Virus record (IMG/VR): IMGVR_UViG_3300046689_000634
Span: 1-44,309 of that record
DNA from: a virus
Direction: 5' to 3' (one strand)
DNA: 44,309 bases
Below the pieces are notes generated by a model. That model was not told the origin of the DNA, did not search any database, and worked only from the letters and a program-made list of their open reading frames with translations. Shown piece by piece: positions 40,186 through 44,309 of the stretch. The position numbers and the translations under genes were made by a program. Positions within the stretch are counted from its first letter, which is position 1, and the number at the start of each line of letters is the position of its first letter.

Positions 40186-40466
40186 TCGGCGCGACGCGCT
40201 TGCGCGATGAACGCGAGCACGAGCTCGCGGAGGTCGGGCTCGAGGCGCTCGAGGTCTGCATCGCCCGCGACCCGGAAACCGTCGGTCGTGTAGACCAGGA
40301 CGCTGTGGCAGTACGCGCACACCGTGATGTCGCCCGTCGCGGGGCGCGGCTGCGGCTCCGCGGGGTCGACCGACACGCCGGTCGCGCCGTCGAGCACGCG
40401 CTGACACGCAGGACAGCTGCGCGGTGGCGTGCGGTCGGTGAAGACGAAGGCCTCGCGCTTCGCCAT
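40182..40466 (-). CDS. Zinc-ribbon protein, 94 aa
   Basis: Last gene of the leftward operon. Cys pairs CPACQRVL (18-21) and CAYCHSVL (50-53) form a four-Cys zinc ribbon, followed by an acidic helix (DLERLEPDLRELVLAFIAQA). Small zinc-ribbon proteins in phage immunity regions often modulate transcription, but no partner is known here. Its TAA and the + strand gene's TAG share bases (40182-40185), so the two transcription units converge head-on. Confidence 0.7.
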   Translation of the reverse strand: MAKREAFVFTDRTPPRSCPACQRVLDGATGVSVDPAEPQPRPATGDITVCAYCHSVLVYTTDGFRVAGDADLERLEPDLRELVLAFIAQARRAD

Positions 40467-40750
40467 CAGTGGGGCTGCTCGAACGGGAGCGGCTCGATGC
40501 GCGCGCACTGCATACAGATGCGCGGCGTCTCGGCCGGCACCTCGGCGACGCGCGCGGGGTTGAAGGCGATCGGCTCGCCGCAGTCGTGGCAGTCGGCGAG
40601 GCCGGCGCCGGTGGGCGCCTGGCCGTGCGGGTAGTCGGCGACGCGCCGGCAGATCCACACGTCGGGCACGCCGGGCTCGGTCGGCACCAGGCCGTCCCGC
40701 GTGCCCTTGTAGAACCCGCCGCCGTCGACGCGCCGGCCGTTGTTGTTCAT
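40466..40750 (-). CDS. Zinc-ribbon protein, 94 aa
   Basis: Starts MNNNGRRVDGGG on the - strand, overlapping the upstream gene by four bases, and its stop overlaps the next ATG by one. Cys pairs CHDCGEPIAFNP and CMQCARIE form one zinc ribbon related in pattern to DksA/TraR-type fingers (CxxCGxxI...CxxC), which bind RNA polymerase. The DksA-like part is only the finger; the coiled-coil arm is absent. Function otherwise unknown. Confidence 0.7.
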   Translation of the reverse strand: MNNNGRRVDGGGFYKGTRDGLVPTEPGVPDVWICRRVADYPHGQAPTGAGLADCHDCGEPIAFNPARVAEVPAETPRICMQCARIEPLPFEQPH

Positions 40751-40872
40751 CGCCGCTTCACCAGCCAGCGCCAGGCGCCGACCAGCAGCGCGGCCGCGCA
40801 CGCGAGCTCGAACGCGAGCACCACGCCGCTAATGATATTCGCGCCGAGCAGCAGCCAGTCGACGGTGTTCAC
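40747..40872 (-). CDS. One-helix membrane protein, 41 aa
   Basis: Too small for most gene callers. GTG start; one long hydrophobic segment (GANIISGVVLAFELACAAALL, followed by VGAWRWLVKRR with a positive end that would face the cytoplasm). Lies between the HigA-like regulator and the zinc-ribbon genes, overlapping the latter by four bases. Possibly a membrane anchor or superinfection protein. Unknown. Confidence 0.55.
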   Translation of the reverse strand: MNTVDWLLLGANIISGVVLAFELACAAALLVGAWRWLVKRR

Positions 40873-40885
40873 GTCTTCTTCCGCA

Positions 40886-41374
40886 TCAGAAGCCTTCGAG
40901 CTGATGTCGCGGGAGCGCGTGTCGGTGCTGCGCGGCGGGCCCGCAGGTACACCCGGCCACGCGCGAGCACCCGGGCGGGTGCGCCGGCGCGGCCTCGACC
41001 GGGCGCCCCTCGAACGCCAGGCAGACGACCACGCGCAGCGCGACCGCGGCGACCACCACCTTCAGCACGCGCTGTTTGAGCGCCTGCCGGCGGTGCAGCT
41101 CGTAGCGATCTTGGAGCTGGCGCCAGTACGCGACGGTCGTCTGGGTGAACAGCGTCGCCAAGCGCACGGCGGTCGGGAGCGACACGCCCTGCTTCTCGCG
41201 GACGATCAGGTTCACGGTGTGGCGCGTCATCCCCATCAGCTCGGCGGCGAGCTTCTGATTCAGGCGCGCGTCGTGGATGTACTTGTCCAACACGTAGCCC
41301 GGGTGAACGCCAGGGGGCAACGTCTCGAGCGGAATGATCGGCACCTCGCCGGGCGCCAGCTTCGGTCGCGCCAC
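40886..41374 (-). CDS. HigA-like HTH protein with C-terminal membrane segment (probable repressor), 162 aa
   Basis: GTG 41374 follows GGGGGAG. Residues 10-85 match HigA/XRE antitoxin-type helix-turn-helix proteins: HPGYVLDKYIHDARLNQKLA, AELMGMTRHTVNLIVREKQG, PTAVRLATLFTQTTVAYW. Unlike HigA (about 100 residues), it continues with a hydrophobic stretch (VLKVVVAAVALRVVVCLAF) and a Cys/His-rich tail (CSRVAGCTCGPAAQHRH). High GC3 through the tail shows it is coding, not a frameshift artefact. No HigB toxin gene is present. It is divergent from the early + genes, the place of a lysogeny repressor, and the only regulator of its kind in the genome. Confidence 0.7.
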   Translation of the reverse strand: MARPKLAPGEVPIIPLETLPPGVHPGYVLDKYIHDARLNQKLAAELMGMTRHTVNLIVREKQGVSLPTAVRLATLFTQTTVAYWRQLQDRYELHRRQALKQRVLKVVVAAVALRVVVCLAFEGRPVEAAPAHPPGCSRVAGCTCGPAAQHRHALPRHQLEGF

Positions 41375-41451
41375 AACAACCTGCTTTCTCCCCCGCGACG
41401 GCCTCAACTCAGCAGTTGCTGTGTCGATGAACGCCGAATGAACAAGACGGC

Positions 41452-41480
41452 AACCTACCAAAAGATGCAGAGAGTGGCAA
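41452..41480 (-). promoter_or_regulatory. Probable leftward promoter of the regulator operon
   Basis: On the - strand: -35 TTGCCA (41480-41475), 17-base spacer, -10 TAGGTT (41457-41452). Transcription would start near 41445, some 70 bases before the GTG. The leader contains small inverted repeats (CAACT/AGTTG, 41405-41418). The 41375-41552 intergenic region is otherwise AT-rich and non-coding. Confidence 0.5.
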
Positions 41481-41530
41481 GTAACAAACTGCAGACGAGC
41501 CAGGTATACACCCAGAAATGTAAGGGGTGT

Positions 41531-41547
41531 CGTCACACAGTGTGACG
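41531..41547. promoter_or_regulatory. 17-bp palindromic operator between divergent early genes
   Basis: CGTCACACAGTGTGACG is symmetric around a central A (41539). It sits just upstream of the first rightward early gene and is unlike the AATCATATGATT and TTGTCAG...CTGACAA palindromes elsewhere. A TATACA box at 41505-41510 could be the -10 of a rightward promoter. Confidence 0.6.
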
Positions 41548-41552
41548 GTGTG

Positions 41553-41852
41553 ATGCACACGGTTACATCGGCCGATTCCAGTCGGTTTATGGTTGCCGAC
41601 GGTATGGATAGCACGATCGATCTGAGTGGCACGTTGACGGTCGACGACCTGGCGCGCTTGCTGCGCGTCTCGCCGCGGTGGATTCGCGCGCTGGTCCGCG
41701 AGGGACGGTTCCCGATCGCGCCGATGCCGCCGCTCAATCAGAAGCCGCGCTGGTGGGGCCCATCGGTGCGCGCCTGGTGCGAGCAGCGCGGCTACGGCGT
41801 GCCGGCGCCGGCGCCGGTGACCGAGGAGCCGACGACCAGCGGTGGCGCGTGA
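41553..41852 (+). CDS. Helix-turn-helix early protein, 100 aa or shorter
   Basis: First gene of the rightward early operon. TLTVDDLARLLRVSPRWIRA, LVREGRFPIAPMPPL and the WGPSVRAWCEQRGYG end match the excisionase/AlpA-type winged HTH (pattern 't..dlA.llrvs.rwir'). Starts at 41550 (GTG), 41553, 41589 or 41604 (ATG) are all possible; none has a clean ribosome binding site, and codons before 41604 are less GC-biased, so 41604 (83 aa) may be correct. A role as Cro-like or Cox-like regulator is inferred from divergence to the HigA-like gene. Confidence 0.7.
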   Translation: MHTVTSADSSRFMVADGMDSTIDLSGTLTVDDLARLLRVSPRWIRALVREGRFPIAPMPPLNQKPRWWGPSVRAWCEQRGYGVPAPAPVTEEPTTSGGA

Positions 41853-42034
41853 CGCGGCGGTGGCCGCTGGTGATCTGGTGGCGCGCGATCTGCGCGTGCT
41901 GGCGCGCGCGGCGCCTGGTCGCGCTCGAGCAGCGGCGGCGCGAGCTCCTCGGCGCCGTTGATCCGTTGTCGGTGCAGTGGCTGCGCGACGAACGCTACGC
42001 GCGCGGCCAGCTCGGCGCCGGCGACAAGCACTGA
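41849..42034 (+). CDS. Hypothetical basic protein, 61 aa
   Basis: GTG 41849 overlaps the previous stop (GTGA). Trp/Arg-rich N-terminus (VTRRWPLVIWWRAICACWRA) with an Arg-rich helix, amphipathic and probably membrane- or nucleic-acid-associated. Third positions are GC-rich. Unknown family. Confidence 0.55.
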   Translation: MTRRWPLVIWWRAICACWRARRLVALEQRRRELLGAVDPLSVQWLRDERYARGQLGAGDKH

Positions 42035-42048
42035 GGGATGGGCGCCAG

Positions 42049-42483
42049 GTGGCTGACAAGCTCCTCGCAGAATGGTTCTGGACCGATCGGTGGGTGGGCT
42101 CGCGCGCGTTCCTCCTGCCGATGGAAGCACGCGGGCTCTACCGCGAGATGCTCACCCAGGCCTGGCGCCGCGGCGCCCGGCTCCCCAACAACCCCGAAGC
42201 CATCCGCCGCGCGACCGGCACGACGATCGCCGAGTGGCGGCGCAGCTGGCCGAAGGTGAAGCCGTTCTGGCATGTGCTCGGCGCCTTCCTGGTGAACGAC
42301 ACGCAGCGCGCGGTGTACGCCGACTGCGTCGCGCGCCAGGCCTCGGCGACGGCGCGCGCGCAGGCGGCCGCCGGCGCCCGTTGGGATGCTCGAGCAGATG
42401 CTCAAGCATCTGCTCAAGCAAAGCTCGAGCAGTGCCCTCCGTCTCCGTCTCCGTCTCTGGGTACCAGCGATCGTCGTACTTGA
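42049..42483 (+). CDS. DUF1376-type phage replication-region protein, 144 aa
   Basis: GTG 42049 with GAGGGA upstream. The core matches DUF1376/YdaU-like proteins encoded beside phage replication initiators: LLAEWFWTDRWVGSRAFL, MEARGLYREMLTQAWRRG, LPNNPEAIRRATGTTIAEWR. The usual longer C-terminal replication part is missing; instead a repetitive tail (ARADAQASAQAKLEQC) encodes iteron-like DNA repeats at 42387-42431. This is the only recognisable replication gene in the genome. It probably helps load host replication proteins at the adjacent repeats, by analogy with lambda O; that role is inferred. Confidence 0.7.
   Translation: MADKLLAEWFWTDRWVGSRAFLLPMEARGLYREMLTQAWRRGARLPNNPEAIRRATGTTIAEWRRSWPKVKPFWHVLGAFLVNDTQRAVYADCVARQASATARAQAAAGARWDARADAQASAQAKLEQCPPSPSPSLGTSDRRT
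42387..42431 (+). repeat. 12-bp-spaced iterons (candidate replication origin)
   Basis: TGCTCGAGCA (42387-42396), TGCTCAAGCA (42399-42408), TGCTCAAGCA (42411-42420) and AGCTCGAGCA (42422-42431). The first three are exactly 12 bp apart; the fourth is off by one base. Units are themselves near-palindromic, so 42392-42415 also forms an 11-bp hairpin. An AT-rich stretch follows at 42478-42496. Iterons inside a replication gene followed by AT-rich DNA is the lambda ori layout. Confidence 0.55.
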
Positions 42484-42495
42484 AACAATTAGAAC

Positions 42496-42513
42496 CTTCG
42501 CGCGGACGCGAAG
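42496..42513 (+). terminator. Hairpin after the DUF1376-type gene
   Basis: CTTCGCG (42496-42502), loop CGGA, CGCGAAG (42507-42513), 12 bases after the stop and just before ATG 42521. No T-run. It may modulate translation of the next gene rather than end transcription. Confidence 0.4.
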
Positions 42514-42520
42514 TACGCCC

Positions 42521-42871
42521 ATGGCTGACGACGTCAAGAACCAAACGCGGCAACTCGCGAAGCTGGTGCGCGAGCTCGTCAGGCCAGGTCCCTACGATCA
42601 CCTGGCCGACCTGCTCTACGACCTCCGCAACTGGTGCCGCGCGCTGAAGGTGCCGTGCGAGGACGACGCGCTCAACGCCGCGCTGCGCCTGGTCGAGTCG
42701 AACACACCGCTCGTCGCTGCGCGGGGCCGGCGGCCTGGGAGGCGGTCGGTGGATACGGTCGCCGTGTCGTCGGTGCCCGCGCACGACGAGGTGATCAGCA
42801 AACGCGACGCGCCAGGCGTGCAGGCCTGGGTGTTCGCCGAGCTCGCGCGCCGGAGCCGGAGGCGGGCGTGA
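42521..42871 (+). CDS. Hypothetical helical protein, 116 aa
   Basis: ATG 42521; no good ribosome binding site, and the hairpin at 42496-42513 lies just upstream. Helical N-terminus (DDVKNQTRQLAKLVRELVRP), YDHLADLLYDLRNWCRALKV, then a less ordered tail and a basic end (RSRRRA). No recognised domain. Its stop overlaps the following GTG. Confidence 0.6.
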   Translation: MADDVKNQTRQLAKLVRELVRPGPYDHLADLLYDLRNWCRALKVPCEDDALNAALRLVESNTPLVAARGRRPGRRSVDTVAVSSVPAHDEVISKRDAPGVQAWVFAELARRSRRRA

Positions 42872-43152
42872 GGACCTGGACGCGGGCCCGGGCCTGGCAG
42901 GTCTGCGGTAACTGCGGCGACGTCGTGCCGGTCGGCGAACCGCTGCTGCTCGTCGAGCTCAAGACGACGGTGCTCGAACGGTGCGAGGCCTGCGCGGGCC
43001 CGGCGCCGCCCGACCTGCCGGCCTGGGTCGAGCGCGGCGGCCAGGTCGAAGTGGACGCGCGGTGGAGCGCGCTGGTGCCGAGCCCGTTGGCGCGCGCGAA
43101 GCCGCTGCCGCTGCCGCTCGAGCCTGAGCGCGAACCCGGTGAGGAGGGGTGA
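42868..43152 (+). CDS. Zinc-ribbon protein, 94 aa
   Basis: GTG 42868 overlaps the previous stop. Cys pairs CGNCGDVV (14-17) and CEACAGP form a four-Cys zinc ribbon; the C-terminus is Pro/Leu/Glu-rich. Part of the early operon whose small proteins mostly carry Cys pairs, perhaps adaptors to host transcription or replication proteins. Unknown specific role. Confidence 0.65.
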   Translation: MRTWTRARAWQVCGNCGDVVPVGEPLLLVELKTTVLERCEACAGPAPPDLPAWVERGGQVEVDARWSALVPSPLARAKPLPLPLEPEREPGEEG

Positions 43153-43395
43153 ATGGCGAAACAGAAGGCAGCGTTGACGTACCGCGACGGCGTCGGGCTC
43201 GAACGCTGCGTGACGTGTCACGCCGCCGTGCGCGCGGCCGATGGCGCGCCGGTCGCTATGGTGCGCGTCGAGGACCTCGAGACGCTCGCGCAACTCGTCT
43301 TTCGCGTGCGGCCGCGGGGCGCCGCCGCACTGCTCGAGCGCCTGGCGCAGGCGGCCGGCCATCGGATTCTGCGTGAGGAGGCCGTGCATGGGTGA
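43153..43395 (+). CDS. Hypothetical protein with Cys-pair, 80 aa
   Basis: GAGGAGGGGTGA before ATG gives a strong start. One CVTCH pair after a short basic strand, then a helical C-terminal half (EDLETLAQLVFRVRPRGAAA, LLERLAQAAGHRILREEAV). The single pair cannot make a full zinc ribbon alone; a dimer could. Unknown. Confidence 0.6.
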   Translation: MAKQKAALTYRDGVGLERCVTCHAAVRAADGAPVAMVRVEDLETLAQLVFRVRPRGAAALLERLAQAAGHRILREEAVHG

Positions 43396-43588
43396 CACGC
43401 GCATGGTCGGGTACAGCTACCTGCTCGTGAGCCGGGCCGACCTGCGGCACCTGGTCGCCGGCACCGTCACGCCCAAGGTGCGCGCGCGCGCGACGAGCCT
43501 CGAGGAAACCCTCGAGGCTCGTCTTCGCCGCAACGCGGCGCGCCGGGTGGCGCGCCCCGCCGGCGGCGAGAAGGGAAAGCAGCCATGA
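43388..43588 (+). CDS. Hypothetical basic protein, 66 aa
   Basis: ATG 43388 overlaps the end of the previous gene. Sequence: beta strand GYSYLLVSRADLRHLVAG, then a Lys/Arg-rich helical tail ending GEKGKQP. The middle codons form a perfect 14-bp hairpin in the DNA (43492-43523). Overlaps the glycoside-hydrolase ATG by four bases. Confidence 0.55.
   Translation: MGDTRMVGYSYLLVSRADLRHLVAGTVTPKVRARATSLEETLEARLRRNAARRVARPAGGEKGKQP
43492..43523 (+). repeat. Perfect 14-bp inverted repeat inside a coding region
   Basis: GACGAGCCTCGAGG (43492-43505), loop AAAC, CCTCGAGGCTCGTC (43510-43523). Encodes TSLEETLEARL in the 66-aa protein. A stem of this length with no mismatch inside a gene is not expected from codon choice alone; an mRNA processing or translational-control element just before the hydrolase gene is possible. 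Confidence 0.75.
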
Positions 43589-44309
43589 GGATCGGCTTGA
43601 ACGGCGGCGGGACCACGTCGGTCGACGCGGACGTCGTCAGCTCGTGGGGCCCGATGACGACGCGCGCCGGCGTGAACAACGTCGACGAGGCCGCCGACAT
43701 TTTGCACCTCTGCGATGCCGCGATCCCGCGGCCGGTGCGCGCGTTGTTCCTGGTGCAGAGCGTCGACCCGGGCCTCGTGCACGACCTCGGCGTGTTGCTG
43801 GCCGGGCGCACGGATGTCGGCATCGAGCTCGGGAACGAGCTCAACCTGTGGGACGTGTCGCCGGTCGACTTCGGCGCGTTCGTCATGGAGTCGTACACGA
43901 AGCTGCGGGACGGCCTCGGCTACATCGGCGAAATCTGGAGCGGGGGCGTCTCTGACTGTCGGCTGAACAATGGCTTGGCGTACCTCGACACCGCCGGCGT
44001 CGTCGACTGGCCGAGCGATCTTGGCTGCGCGCTGCATCGCTACCCGGCCGACCCGTGGACGCAGGACCCAACGCCCGGCCAGGAGCTCGCGCCGCGGTGG
44101 CTCGAGCAGGCGCAGATCGTCACGCTGCTGGCGAACCGGCCGATCGCGCTGACCGAGTTCGGGTACCACTTCGAGCTGCAGTTCAAGGGGCACGGCCAGT
44201 ACCGGCGGTCGACGATCCTGACCGAAGCGCAGGGCGCCGCGTACTTGGCGGCCGACCTGACCTGGTTCGAGCAGATGAACGTGCAGCTCGCGACCATGTA
44301 TCAATGGAC
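43585..44309 (+). CDS. TIM-barrel glycoside hydrolase, 5' part (continues at 2-148)
   Basis: ATG 43585; with the 3' part at 2-148 the protein has 277 residues, a bare barrel. Clan GH-A features: LGNELNLW with Asn84-Glu85 as acid/base at the end of strand 4, LHRYP (His151), and ALTEFGY with Glu191 as nucleophile at strand 7. It resembles GH5/GH39-like endo-hydrolases; the substrate cannot be named. No signal peptide. Its place among early regulatory genes is odd for a tail depolymerase; it could be a lysin, a lysogenic-conversion enzyme or a moron. Distinct from, but the same fold class as, the enzyme at 38084-39415. Confidence 0.75.
   Translation, partial: MRIGLNGGGTTSVDADVVSSWGPMTTRAGVNNVDEAADILHLCDAAIPRPVRALFLVQSVDPGLVHDLGVLLAGRTDVGIELGNELNLWDVSPVDFGAFVMESYTKLRDGLGYIGEIWSGGVSDCRLNNGLAYLDTAGVVDWPSDLGCALHRYPADPWTQDPTPGQELAPRWLEQAQIVTLLANRPIALTEFGYHFELQFKGHGQYRRSTILTEAQGAAYLAADLTWFEQMNVQLATMYQW
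44271..44309. repeat. Terminal overlap, right copy
   Basis: Repeats window bases 1-39 with one synonymous change (CAA here, CAG at the start). See the left copy. Confidence 0.9.

Noticed and set aside
40886-41374. A HigBA toxin-antitoxin module
   Set aside because: Only the HigA-like protein is present. Neighbouring genes encode a membrane protein and zinc ribbons, not a HigB/RelE toxin.
41438-41545. 35-codon + frame (MNKTATYQKMQRV...) in the divergent control region
   Set aside because: No ribosome binding site, codons unlike the genome, and it overlaps the leftward promoter and the 41531-41547 operator. A leader peptide cannot be excluded.

Overview
The window is one complete, circular genome of a temperate podovirus (short-tailed phage, T7-like virion plan) of a high-GC bacterium. 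Its first 39 bases recur at its last 39 bases (44271-44309) with one synonymous difference, and a glycoside-hydrolase gene runs across the junction (43585 to the end, then 2-148). The unique circle is therefore about 44,270 bp. The phage call rests on small and large terminase, a T7-type portal, scaffold, capsid, tail tubular proteins A and B, internal virion proteins and a fibre, all in order on the + strand. Several head genes resemble those of Bordetella phage BPP-1 by recall (Bbp16/Bbp19 types). A tyrosine integrase beside an attP core made of the 3' half of a tRNA-Pro(CGG) gene shows that it is temperate. Third codon positions are almost always G or C. The host phylum cannot be read from the sequence.

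Layout. 41550 to 2594 (through the circle junction), + strand: early region with a small HTH protein, a DUF1376-type replication protein carrying 12-bp iterons, zinc-ribbon and coiled-coil small proteins, a TIM-barrel glycoside hydrolase, an excisionase-like protein and the integrase. 2595-2881: attP, flanked by 31-bp direct repeats. 2882-6348: cargo operons, including a TIM-barrel protein resembling tRNA-guanine transglycosylase/DpdA enzymes and a VRR-NUC nuclease. 6349-6582: regulatory island with a terminator-like hairpin, a ParB parS-like palindrome, an 18-bp operator-like palindrome and a probable promoter. 6562-13882: DNA packaging and head genes. 13964-24010: a 1,230-residue triple-propeller protein, tail tubes and internal proteins. 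24011-34366: one giant gene of 3,451 codons (polyvalent protein with ADP-ribosyltransferase-like and metallopeptidase-like parts). 34367-40185: collagen-like fibre, glycoside hydrolase and tiny membrane proteins that may form the lysis cassette. 40182-41374, - strand: two zinc-ribbon proteins, a one-helix membrane protein and a HigA-like HTH protein with a membrane segment, probably the lysogeny regulator.

How it works together. The same perfect 12-bp palindrome (AATCATATGATT) lies between the -35 and -10 boxes of both the integrase promoter and the promoter of the TGT/DpdA-like operon, so one regulator probably controls both. No polymerase, helicase, primase or RNA polymerase was recognised, so replication and transcription must depend mainly on the host.

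The most unusual observation is inside the giant gene. Three small reading frames, all in the +1 frame, keep the genome's GC-rich third-position signature, while the giant frame loses it exactly there. Small genes appear to be nested in the linkers between the giant protein's modules. Other points of interest are the parS mimic, a helix-turn-helix insertion inside the integrase catalytic domain, and a carbohydrate-binding-like insertion in tail tubular protein A.
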